Shown one piece after another: positions 11,046-22,739 of a stretch of 64,000 nucleotides of DNA. Made by a program: the position numbers and the translations under genes. Source of the DNA: Stictocephala bisonia. Lineage: Eukaryota; Arthropoda; Insecta; Hemiptera; Membracidae. The DNA lies in contig JAQJVL010000048.1 in NCBI GenBank assembly GCA_035578905.1, positions 898,001 through 962,000 of the forward strand. The letters are read 5' to 3'. Each line of letters starts with the position of its first letter. The first letter of the stretch is position 1. Below the pieces are notes generated by a model that saw only the letters and a list, made by a program, of their open reading frames with translations, was not told the origin of the DNA and did no database searches.

Positions 11046-13889
11046 AGACCATAACAAAAATCACATGGAGACAAAAAAGGTTTGTAAGTATAATGCTAAA
11101 TGGATTGAGTTAGTGTATTGTGCAAGAAATCGTTAAAAAACACGATTTAAAGTAGATTCTTGAAAACACAAATCATGATTATACAGTACTTTGTTTCTCA
11201 TTCATCCACAAATTCAGATTTCCTCCACTGTTGAATTCAAGTAAATATTCTCCAAAAATCATAAAATTTTATAATCGAGTATTTTATAGATGTCCTGTCC
11301 TCAATTTGCGTTTTTTGAAATATTATTTATTTAAACTAAGTACACAATTTTCTCATGTTCCTTCGACTAAGGTCATTTTGTATTCCATGATAAATTAAAT
11401 GTTCTTATTTACTTGTATTGTATTTTAAACTTATTTTTCAGCAACTATAATCCTTGTAATATCTCATCTAACATCAGGCACTTTGAGTGGTAATTTACTA
11501 ACAAAACTCTCCCTATCATGGTTTCCAAAATTTAAAAATGTTTAAAAAAACCGTACTAACACTTTCTTATTAATACTTTTTATTATTGAATAGAAGTACA
11601 GTAACTTTAAACAGCTTTAAACACTATTATTTTTCCGCTTTTTAACGGTTTTAAGTAAATTATTCTGATCAAATATTTTACTTTAACACAGTAACTAAAC
11701 AAATGTAAATTATGAAACATGTAATAATAAATGTAAATCTATGGAACAAATAACGTTGTTGTGAAAATGTTGCCATATTTTTTCCACCCTTTATATCCAC
11801 CCTATAATATTGACCTATAGTATATAATTTATTACTACTATGTATAGTTATTATTATAAAATGTACACATATATTTACTATCCAATTTATTTACATCATC
11901 TCAAAACCTATAGTCAGAGAAGTTTCTCTACATCATGATAGAGGATCATCCCCTGTAGAATGAGTCCACAACATCCTGTAATTATCTTGATTACGCCAAT
12001 GTTATTCTTCACCGGTATTATTTCAAGCATATAACGTTTAATTTATTATTTTTAGTGACATCTTCAATAGTTATTTGAAGGCTATATATTTTGTTATTTT
12101 ACACTTGTCATGTTTAAATGCACAACCCAGTTCTATTTACTGTATTTGGTACTCACTGCAGGGATGGAGTACGTGATAATACTAGAGTTTTTATGACTGA
12201 CCGTTCTGTTTTGTATTATGAGTTTATCTACCTGTTTCCTGCTAATTTTTCCTGTCTGTTTTATAGGTTTCCTACATGTTGTAATGCCCCATTTGAAATT
12301 AATACCCCTTTTCGGCTTAGGTGGAGGCCATATTTTTTCATACATGTTCTATTGATATACCTAATGACATTAGTATAAATTATAATTGATTGCTGCAAAT
12401 TCACCCAATAGTTTTACTGGCTGGACTTTCCAATATGAAACTTATATCTATTACTTATAATACTTTCATCATTAGGGAAATATTTTTCAGTAACCTTGAT
12501 GAGGTTTCTAATATCACCCAACACATCGTCAACTGAAAAACAAAGTCATTAGTTCCAACACGTTCTGCCGGTAAGTCCCGTATCGTGTGACTTGTAGGCG
12601 TAGTTAGGGTTTTTTCGCTTGTCGGCAACGTATTCTATGTCTTCTATTTTATATGTAATTAAAAATATGTTTATGTTTTATTTTCCTCTTACAAAAATAT
12701 GCAGTTTTTGAGCTTTGAGATTTCCCTCCATTTGTGGGCGTTAAATAAAATGTGTTTTCAACTCGTAAAATGTTCACAATCTTCAATTTCTTAATTAACG
12801 TTTCAAACTTATAAACAAATTTTCTTTGTATCCATTTTTTCTAGAAGATACTCATTGTAATCTTTAAGAGAGTCGTAGTATATGTTTAAAAAAATATACA
12901 CTTTAGGTAGTACAGCCACCATTTTATAATTGCTACCGAATAGTACGATATGGGCATGCATACTGATTGCCATGCATACTGATTGCCATGCTGATAAATT
13001 TCTGTCATGCTTTAGATTACTTAACCTTTGTTCAATGGTACTTAAATTTCTTCGAGTCAGTGAACAAGGTTGTGTAGAATTGAAAATTGACATCAAACAT
13101 CCAAACATATTTTATATATTTAAAAGTTACGTTTGGAACAAACAAACATGGCAAGAAAAAAATTATTATCTATCCAAACAACTTCTCTAGGAGTAGGAAA
13201 GCAACAATATGCACAAGAAAACTTAAGATTATCATTGTTGATTAAAACTATATACTTACTCACAAAAATGTTCCATTAGGAAGTTTCATGAAAACACTTC
13301 TTAATGAATAGTATATTTTTTATACTCGTACAGTGTATTCCAACAGCTACTGCTCAGTGCCTGATCACTGCAGGCTAGTTTGTGGCACTATATAAACGTG
13401 ATCCAGTAAAAAAGTACAATGAATGAAGCAGTTTCATAGATATTGGTCTAATGATTGTGGCTTTAAGTTGAGTCATTACATCAAACTACTGGAGCAGAAC
13501 CTCATTCATCAAAGCCACGACTCAGTGAACACTAGTCATCATCGGTACTCAAACAGTCCTTTGTCATTGTTACCTCCCATTGTTGTATGTAGCTCCCCAG
13601 CTAACCTAACAATACTGCAGTGAACACACTGAACATTGACGACATATCTTTGGTTCTAATTCATTAATGTAGAAGTATTTTACTTATTTGAGTCTTACAT
13701 TTACAATATAAAGTGTTTTTAGAAATCCTAATGAGTTACTGTTGTTTTCTTCATCAGATGACATGTTTACTTAAGGTGTGATTTGATGAGCAACCAGTAG
13801 AAAGAATATAAGGAAATCAATACATATCAATGACTTAGTTATGATTCTTTAACATTAATCTTAGAACTTAGGCTTAAGCGGCCGGTGTC
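11046..13889. other. AT-rich non-coding DNA, no gene seen
   Basis: No supported gene. A small direct duplication near 12955-12990 repeats ATGCATACTGATTGCC twice in tandem. Frames of 70-99 codons at 12118-12378, 12809-13108 and 12930-13190 overlap each other on both strands and resemble nothing known to me. Confidence 0.5.
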
Positions 13890-14230
13890 ATAACTAGAAT
13901 CTACAGTTTCCGGTGACAACCGCGTCAAGGTACTATCTACAATATTTAAAAGATGACCAATATTTTTTCAATATTTATCTACAATATTTTTTCGGCCAAT
14001 GACCGTAGGTCACGTGGGTCGTGCCTCCGCCCCCCTCTCCAGCATACCTGCCAACCAGTCCCCACCCCACCACCTGTTATAAAGCTGGAAGGTCACTTGC
14101 CCATTTCAGTCTCAGAGAAACCACTGAGGATGCCACATCACAGTATGGGCGAAACGTCTGGTCATCTTGTAAAAATATTGTAGATAGTACCTTGACGCGG
14201 TTGTCACCGGAAACTCTAGATTCTAGTTAT
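13890..14230. mobile_element. Foldback/MITE-like element with ~70-bp inverted repeats and a GC-rich centre
   Basis: The left arm 13890-13959 and right arm 14159-14230 are near-perfect inverted repeats of about 70 bp, differing by one substitution and a small indel in an A/T run. They start ATAACTAGAATCTA and include CCGGTGACAACCGCGTCAAGG. The 200-bp centre is GC-rich for this window and contains a run of C and the sequence ATGGGCGAAACGTCTGGTCA. Two overlapping 74- and 76-codon frames across the element look like by-products of its GC content. I see no transposase, so it would need help from another element. No target-site duplication was found. An alternative is an inverted pair of retroelement ends. 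Confidence 0.7.
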
Positions 14231-15223
14231 CCTTTAATATTATAAATCTCCCTTGTATAAACACATTGAAATCATTTCTTTATAAGGTAGAACACGTACT
14301 TTACTCTTGTAATAATTATCTGGAGTGTCCTACTTAACTCTACTTAACGTACTACTACTTAACTCTTGTAGTAATTAATGGTGGATGGTATTCAAGGTTC
14401 GGATTCTGTGTAGGGAAGAGAACTGAGCGTCAGGCCCGTCAGTTAGCTGAAAATCAGACCAACACTATCAGCTTTCAAGTAAAACTGTAGATTCCTTAGG
14501 TTTTCTGGCTATTGGACTTTAATAAATAGCTCTTTCTGAGGAACAGTCGAAAAAAATATATATTTAGGATATTTTATTGTTCTAAGTTTTATAATATTAT
14601 TCTATTTATTTCCATTTAACTCGCAATGCTATTTGAATGGCCAATGTTATGATGAAATTTCTTAAATATTATGTTCATTCAACGTCAGGACAAAAGGTGT
14701 TTCACCCTCCCAATATAATATAACTATTGGGAGTTATAAACACATTATATTTTACTTAGAATATTTTTTATTAATAGTTGTAGTAAATATGTAAATTTAA
14801 AATGTTGAAACAATAGTATTTATGAGCTTTAATCTTCCTAATGTTTAAAATATTAGGTGATTTCTAAAACCAACTGTATTATTGACAATAGAATAACTTT
14901 ATAAATGTAAATAGTGCAATGGAATGAATGAGTAAAGTAGTTGTTATTTATGAATTTCAATTTTTAAAAATATTTCTTTGAAAATGAAATTTACATCTTA
15001 TTAAGTGTTCTAGAAATTTTGAGAATATAGTTACTCTAATCGAATGTTTTTCTCATGACGTTTACTGGTATATATTTAGTTTGAGAGCATGGACAGAAAT
15101 AACAGGAGAATACAGGTATCAATAATTACTAACATTCCAATGAAACAAATACCCTTTTAATGTTCATGCGTCTATATTGTTGCACAATCCACTTACATAA
15201 TGTTTATGTTAGTTATTTAATGG
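14231..15223. other. AT-rich non-coding DNA, no gene seen
   Basis: No open frame or RNA structure worth reporting, apart from a short imperfect direct duplication (ACTACTTAACTCT) near 14330-14360. Confidence 0.5.
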
Positions 15224-15325
15224 CCTCTAAAACTGTCGCATGTCACCCTAGTTAATGAGAGGTCTCGGATTGTTCCCTTGCGTGGCCAATAGTAATTTCT
15301 TTCTAGTTTTAGCTGTTTTGTTGTT
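15224..15325 (+). repeat. Dispersed repeat family R2, copy B
   Basis: Matches 5581-5697 in the same orientation, including the block ending CCCTTGCGTGGCCA. It has no coding content. Confidence 0.65.
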
Positions 15326-15459
15326 TCTTTGTCCATTAACTATATGTAAAAACGTTACGTTCAAAATCATAATAATATTGTATGATGTCTCAAAAAGTTA
15401 TATTTCGTATTTTTGACGTACGTTTATAAACAGAAATAATGTAAGTATAAGTAAATACA

Positions 15460-16050
15460 GAGTGTTCCAGAACTCCGGGGTTGGTATTATATATTTTTAC
15501 CATCACACAAAAAGCAATAAGACTATACAAATATAATATACTGTATTGCTTATACAAGTATAATATATAAAGATCTTCAATTTGAAGCTTCAATTTGAAA
15601 TATACATTTTTCCATCGTACTGGGGATGGTCCACAGGGAGTCAGCAGAAAGTCTGAAATGTAAGCATATGCATGCCATTTTAAAGGCATTAATTAGTAAA
15701 ACATCGTGCCATAAAGTATACATCAAAAGATTAATTCTAAACAAAATGGTGGCCCTCATAAGTTTAGATTCTTATATTATGTGCATGTTCAAGAATGACT
15801 TAATTTTATGGTAACAACATCAGAAGAAGCTACGAAACTTCACTCATAATAACTGTACACAAACACCTACTTTAAGAAGTATTCAGTGCCCAGCTATTCT
15901 TCTATGGGAACGATCCACGAGGGATCAGAAGAAAAATTTTAATGTAAGCATAGGCTGATATGAACATCATTTTAAAAGGCTAGTCAAGCAAAGAAGAATG
16001 CCGCAAACTGCACTTCAAAAGCTTTATCCGTTACTAAACGGTGGTGGTTA
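15460..16050. repeat. Possible repeat unit with two diverged internal copies
   Basis: About 15625-15750 and 15910-16045 share a diverged pattern: a GATCCAC/GGTCCAC-GGGA motif, then AATGTAAGCATA, then CATTTTAAA-GGC, with a spacing near 285 bp. Upstream at 15460, CAGAGTGTTCCAGAACTCC resembles the kind of sequence that starts many insect repeats. Identity between the two copies is only moderate by eye. I cannot assign a class. Overlapping frames here (15390-15689, 15577-15759, 15626-15814) lie on both strands and are not credible genes. Confidence 0.3.
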
Positions 16051-19000
16051 AAAATCGTTAAACTGTAAAACTATTAAAGGATAACTATAAAAAAATTAAA
16101 ATAAGAAAATAAAAACAGAAGGCTGCTTCTTAACACAATTTTGTTGTTTAATTTCTCTCTACTGTTCAATAGCTTTCTTTACTAATAGAAAATTCCTCAG
16201 AACCTATAACACCTCCGTCATATACTGTATATGGCCTTGAGGGAAAACGTTATTTTACAATTAGAGCTATTTATTTTTTTCTCTAGCTGAGAGCTATTTA
16301 AAAGGACAAATTTCTTAGTATATGACAAATTTCCACATTTATGTCCTAAAATAAGTAAACATTTTGTCATCATTTTACTAAGATCAATTATTTATTTTAT
16401 TAAATATATAAAGATTAATTCAAAAATCTTGCTACAAACTTTTAGGGATATTGTTCCATTGACCAAAAGGAGCCAATAAATAAGTGCAAGTAACGGTCTA
16501 ACTCTTTTAGTTACTGTCTGTCTATCTACGTGTATGTGTATTTTTTAAATGAAAAAATATATTTTTCAAAATACTCCAAAAAATTCCACTAAACTTGGAA
16601 ACACTTTATTAGACCTAATAATGACAAAAAGTTTGGTCGAGTTTGTCTGATAAATTTCAAAATTGTGGCCATTAAAATATTGAAATTTAAATAACTAAGA
16701 AATTATTAATTTGAAAAGTTAGAAATACTCTTTCTTAGATATACTGTATTTAAAAATATATCAATTTTTTATATTCAGTGACAAGTACTGTAACTGAATT
16801 ATTGTAAAATTAGACAAACCGTACACATCCTGAGTTTCTTCAAAGTGATCCAATAGTTCAAAAATGGATCAAATTTAATTAAAATAGATGTAGTTAAATA
16901 CGTTAATTAAATAAGTGAACATATTTTCAACTATTTATTATCTGTTTTTTGATCCATTGTTGATTGGTTAGCTCAATCTGGAAATCTGTAAGGAATGTAA
17001 TAATTGAAATGATTTATTTATTTGTTATTCAATATAAAAATCTAATATATATTCAAGTTTGTTTCAAAATAGTCTCAATAAAGTCACTTTTGTAACTCTT
17101 TCATAAAATTTACGAATTATTCTGATTTAAATAAATAATATTTTTAATTACCCCTATTTTGAAATTAAATAAGCAAACTTGTCCAAACCTTTTTCACTAA
17201 ACACTCTAATTATAATAAAGGTTTACGTAAATTGAGTTAATTTTGGTGGAGTGTTTTGAAAAATATGATTTTTTTAAATAAAAAGCACGTACAAGGAGAC
17301 ATTAAACGAACGTTATTTACATTTACTTTATGGCAACTTTTAGGATATAAAACAAAATCTTGAAATTAGTAGCGAGAATTTTTAAACACCTGTATACATA
17401 ACTAACCTATTCAATCAGGAACAAACTTGTTAGAATGAACCAAATACTAATACCCGCTAACAAAAAGCCAAAATAACAATAATTCCAAAATAAATATTGT
17501 TGAATATGTAACAGTTCAACATATTGTAATAGCATAACATGTAAAACATAACAATAATACATATTCTTATCTGTAACAATAAACATTGGTTACAGAATAA
17601 ATAAATACAACCTTTTAAAAATCTAATAAAAACTGACAACTCGAGTGGAGTCGAATGTAAATAGAATAACAAATAACAAAATATATTTAATACAGCTATT
17701 TATAATACATTTACAGGATAGCGGATGGACTCAATTAGAGTAAAATAGTGTCTGACTCATCTAAAATTTTGCTGTCTCTCTTTTTTTTAAATAGACATTA
17801 TTAATTATATTATTTACCGTTAATTGCTCACTTATTTTTACGTGGTAATTATTAGTTATTTATCTTCTTTTTATATTATTGATCATACAGTTGATATAAG
17901 TATATTATGACACTTTTATTACATCAAATGCACTACAAGAACATTGACATCTCACGATAAAGTGTCATGATATATATTGAGTTTAAGACACTGAAAAGGA
18001 TTAAAGTAATAGTCAAATATATTTTATATTTAACAATTATTGTTATTTTTCTCAACTATGTTTAAAGTATTCGAATAAATATACGAGTATGATAAAATAC
18101 ACAGTTTGATAAAATTCAGTCCAGTTTGGGATACTTTTCAATCTTTCGCAATTCAATCATCACGCATGAGAAGGGATTCCGAAATGTAATCTTGTGTTTG
18201 GGGTGTGACACCACTGATAAGTGACAGTGAGTGACGAGGGGTCTGTCACTTACTTTATTGACAAATATAGCAAACATATTACTGATTTATATTGGGAGTA
18301 AAACTAACATTGAAGAACCAGAATTAATACATTGTAACCGTTATTTAGAAGCTCTCATTAGTAATTTTAAGTAAAATAAATAAATATAAGGCATGTAATA
18401 TCAAAAGTGAAGTTTGGACAAAAGCATTGCTCTCTTTTACTAAATCTGACACCAAAGATTCAACCCAAAGTATCATGTTGGTACCCAGTTGGAAATGGAT
18501 TTCATCTTAAATGCAATTGAGCACAAACATAATGAACAGCAACTCATCATAGTGAGGGACTAGCCACGGCAACCGCCTCAAGATGTAAAGAGGATTGCTT
18601 TATTGAGATATATTATACAGTTTAGTGTTTAAGACTATATGATTTTTAAAAGATCAGAGTCATGATAATGACGCTTCATTTATTGAAACCTCAGTCTAGA
18701 GTACACCTAGGGCAGTTAAGTAATTGTCTCTTTGACTGGTTTATTATACTGCAGTATAAAAAGAGTTCGAATATAATATTGGTATTGAACTACTAATGGT
18801 GTGTGAGTAACTGTTAATCGATATAGTCATCACGGTATTATTTTTTTTAATGTCATAAGAATTTATAAATAAAATAAGTTAATTAATAAGTTGTTTATTC
18901 AGATTTATTTTCTTTTTCAAAATATCTGTATTGGTTTTTTTGGTAAAAGGAAATTAAATTTTTTTACCTTGTTATACTAAAAAAATAGTAAGTTTGGTTG

Positions 19001-19189
19001 TTCAAATCTTTTTGATATTTAGCATACTAAAAAGGTAAAACAATTATTAAGTAAATGTTTAGTTATCATGTAAAAATTTCCTTAAAAAGGAAATATTTAA
19101 CTTTGTATTTCATTACAAATATTACTATAAAGTTCTACAACGGCCTCTTACTTTATATATAATGTAAATAAAATATGCAAGATTTGTTC
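16051..19189. other. AT-rich non-coding DNA, no gene seen
   Basis: Long AT-rich stretch with no supported gene. A small hairpin-forming sequence, AAGTGACAG...CTGTCACTT, lies near 18220-18252. A 71-codon minus-strand frame at 17457-17672 is low-complexity and unrecognised. Confidence 0.5.
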
Positions 19190-19258
19190 TTATTTTATTT
19201 ATTTTATTTTATTTTATTTTATTTGTTTTATTTTATTTTATTTAATTTTATTTATTTT
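19190..19258. repeat. A/T-rich pentanucleotide tract, probable 3' tail of the retrotransposon
   Basis: The plus strand is a run of TTTTA-type units. Read with the element (minus strand) it is (TAAAA)n, a tail type found on several non-LTR families in place of pure poly(A). Confidence 0.6.
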
Positions 19259-19282
19259 ATGTTATTTCATACAACAATACAG

Positions 19283-19322
19283 GCATAGCATTGAAGCAAA
19301 ATGTTTTGCTTCAATGCTATGC
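19283..19322. repeat. Perfect 19-bp-stem hairpin
   Basis: GCATAGCATTGAAGCAAAA is followed by TG and its exact reverse complement. A third, direct copy of the core (CATTGAAGCAAAATA) lies near 19350-19365. It sits just inside the tail of the retrotransposon, where 3' hairpins can be recognised by the reverse transcriptase. That role is inference. Confidence 0.8.
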
Positions 19323-19479
19323 AATAAAATATTGTAAATTCACCCAATTACATTGAAGCAAAATATTTTAACATTTTGAACCCAATAAATATTTCATTCA
19401 ACCAGCCAGTCTACACACTATTAAAAAAAATTAATAAACAAGCATTACATATTTAAAGGTTATATGGCCCAAGAACTTG

Positions 19480-19730
19480 ATAAATATTTTATAAATATAC
19501 AATAAATAGTTAATAAATAAATATGCAATAAATATGTAACAAATAATAATCAATATGAACTAAATAGTTAGCAAATATACAATAAATAGGTAACAAATAT
19601 GTAACAAATAATAATTAATATGAACTAAATAGTTAACAAATATACAATAAATAGTTAATAAATATGTAATAAATAGGTAACAAATATAATAAATATGTAA
19701 AATATAATAATAAATATAATAAATAGTTGA
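19480..19730. repeat. Degenerate AT-rich minisatellite
   Basis: Imperfect repeats of a unit like ACAAATATACAATAAATAGTTA alternate with TATGTAACAAATAATAAT, with short deletions. The tract lies within the 3' region of the minus-strand retrotransposon, or interrupts it. Confidence 0.6.
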
Positions 19731-20073
19731 CAGGTATACATTGAATAACTAATAAATAAAAATAGGTAGTAATTTATAGAACATAATTTAAATAAATTTG
19801 CATAAAATATTTAAAATAAAAAAAACAACACAACACAACATGAACAATAATATTAATTAATTAAGGATTTATATTACAGAATCGGAAAAGAAAAGTTAAA
19901 AAAAACTTAATTCTATCGTAAAAAGTGACTCGTTGCAAATAAAAATAAAAAAGTCTATTTTCATAAAATTTGTGTTTCCAGGTACATTTCACATTTTTCC
20001 TTAAACATATTAATGGAATCACAAAAAACATCCATTTTCCCTCCACCCGAAAGCATCATACTATAAGTTCTCA

Positions 20074-20979
20074 TCATCCGGAGCAAAGGCGAGGACGCAT
20101 GCGTTCGTACATGTGGCAGATCAAACAGAAGTTTGCCCTGCTGTTAAAATTAGGGACCCTAAAGCAGAGACACTCCAAACAGGCAGAACTGTCCATCCGC
20201 CCCCGCACTAAGCCCTGCAGGTACACCTGTTCCATCACCGCCCTCCTCAGGCATAGACTCTTAAACCCAAAGAGACCCATCAGCTCATTGTAAGGAACTA
20301 AGTAAGTATAAATATTAAAACACTTAAAATAAAGGTACCTTAACAATCTTTTTTGAATTCTTTCTATGGCATATTTGTAAACAGCATGAGTTGGATTCCA
20401 CACAACTACTGCACTTTCCAGTCTCGACCTGACCAACGCTCTATACAGTGTAATTAACGTTTTTACATTTTTAAAATTGATTTCCTGTTGAATTATGAAT
20501 CCCACCATGCGGCTGGCTGATGAAATGCAATGGGTCACGAGCGTTTGAAAAGTTAAATTACAATCTATGTAAACACCCAGGTCTTTAATCAATTCAACCA
20601 TAGAAATTAACTGACCGTTTAAATAATAGTTATTAGTAAAAATATATTTTTTAGATCGACTAAATGTCATAGCATGGCATTTAGAAATATTAAAATGCAT
20701 CTTATTACTAATTCCCCATTCATACACCCTGTATATATCATCCTGTAGTTTAATAGAATCAGACTGGCTTGAAATGTACTGAAATATATTAAGATCATCG
20801 GCGAATAGCAAACATTTTGCAAAGACAACATGTTGACATAAGTCATTAATCACAATCGTAAATAAACATGGCCCCAAGTTTGACCTTTGAGGTACTCCAG
20901 ACTGAACAGTAAAAGTAGATGACACATGACCTTTGTAGACTACATACTGCTTTCTGTTAATTAGATATGATGTAAGAAA
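20074..20979 (-). pseudogene. Reverse transcriptase C-terminal half of the CR1/Jockey-like ORF2
   Basis: Starting just after a frameshift near 20980, the frame reads SYLINRKQYVVYKG, then the GVPQ..NLGP block, and the catalytic FADDLNIF motif at 20805-20782. The thumb and C-terminal region follow, with GVYIDCNLTF and SRLESAVVVWNPTH, and the frame ends at the stop near 20074. The normally invariant Gly of GVPQG is Arg here (GVPQRSNLGP), which would be expected to damage the enzyme. The two catalytic Asp residues of FADD are retained. About 300 residues of this half survive. The upstream half continues in a different frame. Confidence 0.85.
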
Positions 20980-22106
20980 TTAATTAATTTTTTCGACAAT
21001 CCATAGTAGTGAAGTTTCTTTACTAAAATAAGATGATCCACCTTGTCAAAGGCCTTGGCCAGGTCGAGAAATACGGCATCTGTCTGGGTCGCTGAGTCCA
21101 AACCTGAGGAGACATAATGTGTAAAATACGTTAAATTGGTATTAACAGATCGACCAGGTACAAACCCATGCTGATTGAAAGAAAGATATTTCTTGAAGTG
21201 ATAAAAAATGTTTTTGTGAATAATTATTTCGAAAACTTTCGCTGGGACAGATAAAATAGCCACAGGTCTATGGTTAATGATTTGACTTTCTTTTCCACTC
21301 TTAAATATAGGTGTAATTTTAGTTAATTTCCACTTTTCTGGAAAAATACCTGTTTTTAAACTTAAATTAAATAGCAAAGTTAGTGGTTTAGTTAGAATAT
21401 CAATGCATCCTTTAAACAAATACTGTGGTAAATAATCTGGACCTGTGGTTGGTTTTGACTTGAGTTTCCTGATGGCAAGATGGACATCCAGCTCAGTAAC
21501 CCGGTCCAAGGACAGATGTGACACCCCCGCCACGGAGGGCTCCTCCATAGCTAGCTCTGCCTTAGGTTCTACCGTATAACTATTGTAAACACTACCAAAA
21601 TACTGTTCAAAGGCATTAGAAATATCTTTACCATTGCTTATTTGACTTCCACTATACTCCATTACAAACATATTATTTTTTGCAGTATTTTTGCTTTTCA
21701 AAAATTGCCAAGATTGCTTACTGTCACAATGAATTTGGTTTTCAATATTGTGGACATATTTACTGTATGCAATCTTAACATCTTTTTTTATAAGAGATCT
21801 TAAATGTTTAAAATTTTCAAAATCCTCCTGCTTACCAAATATTTTAAAACTTTTATGGAATGTTTCTTTTAATTTAATGTTGAAAATTATTGTCTTTGTA
21901 AACCAAGATGGATTTTTGGGTTGTTTGCGTTTCTTTTTGGGACAAGTTTCATTAAGAACTTTATATACTTTTTCATAAAACAAATCTACAGCTTTATTAA
22001 TATTTGAAATTTTACTGAGTTGATCCCAGTCCACTTCTGCTAAACTACGATAAAGTTTAAGGAAGTCAGCCTTATAGAAACAGTCTAATCTCGACCGACA
22101 AGACAA
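20961..22106 (-). pseudogene. Linker and reverse transcriptase N-terminal half of the CR1/Jockey-like ORF2
   Basis: A 381-codon open frame. Its first ~150 residues form a Lys-rich linker (QPKNPSWFT, KSKNTAKNN) typical of the region between endonuclease and RT. RT begins with LKSKPTTGPDYLPQYL, then PEKWKLTKITPIFKSGK, NHRPVAILSV and FNQHGFVPGRS. Motif A is FLDLAKAFDKVDH near residue 346, containing the first catalytic Asp. The frame stops (LINFLHHI) because one base is missing near 20980. The enzyme continues in the other frame as TSYLINRK. Read-through of both pieces would give an ordinary-length RT, so decay is modest. Confidence 0.87.
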
Positions 22107-22137
22107 TGGAGCGCTATCAGCTCATCAGTGACTGTTA

Positions 22138-22680
22138 TTAGGTGATAACAGTCCCCACCTCTATCGCCGGATGATAAGAGTCCTCACTTACCAGAGGGTC
22201 ATTACATCGTACTACTGCAGTTTCTTCAATAGTTGTAATAACCAAATCTAAAGTTTTGTTCTGAAAGTTACAAACACTGTTTTTTAAACTTAAATTCTGT
22301 TCATTCAAAAATACAAACAACTCTTTACACGATGTATCTCCACGTGTTAAATCATAGTTAACTCCATAAATATGCAAATTAAAATCCCCAAAATCATTAC
22401 ACTACAGTTATTAGTTAAATTTAATTTGTACAAACTTTCGTAAAACATTTGATACGTTCTTATGTTCGATCTTGGGCGTATGTAAACGGCACATATATAC
22501 AGAGACCCCCCCCCCCTTTAATGTTAGGTATTTTCACCCAGACACTTTCAATATCATGAGCAACATGAATATCAATATCAATAGCTTGTTAACACGAATG
22601 CACATGATGTCATTAGCCACTGCTACCAGGACTCCACCTCCAGTGTTCTTGTTTGTATAGTAACAATAGTTCTCTTATAT
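22138..22680 (-). pseudogene. Endonuclease domain remnant of the CR1/Jockey-like ORF2
   Basis: Pieces of an APE-type endonuclease occur in order on the minus strand but in shifting frames. They are GGGVLVAVANDI (about 22640), VAHDIESVWVKIPNIKGG (22570-22515), LYICAVYIRPRS (about 22500), then GDFNLHIYGVNYD (about 22395-22360), and finally LDLVITTIEE and SEDSYHPAIEV before a stop near 22138. The order matches the canonical ExVW, VYxPP, GDFN and SDHxP blocks; the last is altered to EDSYHP. A run of 13 C at 22506-22518 sits at one frame change. One missing T just before the GDFN block explains another. The N-terminal part is missing. This domain would nick the target DNA to prime insertion. Confidence 0.75.
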
Positions 22681-22697
22681 AATAGTTCTCTTAATAA

Positions 22698-22727
22698 AAA
22701 AAAAAAAATAAACAAATAAAAAAAATT
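22698..22727. repeat. A-rich tract at the truncated 5' edge of the retrotransposon
   Basis: Runs of A broken by single T or C bases. The preceding bases contain a short direct repeat (ATAGTTCTCTTA twice, around 22669-22694). Confidence 0.7.
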
Positions 22728-22739
22728 CTAATTGGCAAT

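Larger units (their letters stand above)
19190..22690 (-). mobile_element. CR1/Jockey-like non-LTR retrotransposon, 5'-truncated and decayed
   Basis: Read on the minus strand, the element contains part of an apurinic-type endonuclease (22680-22138), a linker and reverse transcriptase (about 22106-20074), then a ~880-bp 3' region ending in an A-rich (TAAAA)n-type tract. That tract is the plus-strand TTTTA repeats at 19190-19258. The start of ORF2 and any ORF1 are absent upstream of about 22690, where the plus strand carries an A-rich tract. The 3' region contains a perfect 19-bp-stem hairpin (19283-19322) and degenerate short repeats. Both boundaries are estimates and no target-site duplication was established. 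Motifs place it in the Jockey/CR1 group; the exact clade is not resolvable by eye. Confidence 0.78.

Noticed and set aside
8447..11053. piggyBac-type TTAA target duplication for the transposon
   Set aside because: TTAA occurs at 8451-8454 on the left, but the right flank reads TTAGACC and the last TT belongs to the inverted repeat. The transposase is Mutator-like, not piggyBac.
14118..14160. Hammerhead ribozyme core: CTGAGGA followed by GCC...GGC and GAAAC
   Set aside because: An extra T separates CTGAGGA from the only possible stem II (GCC/GGC), the stem is just three pairs, and no helix III plus cleavage triplet in the right place was found. The resemblance is reported only within the foldback finding.
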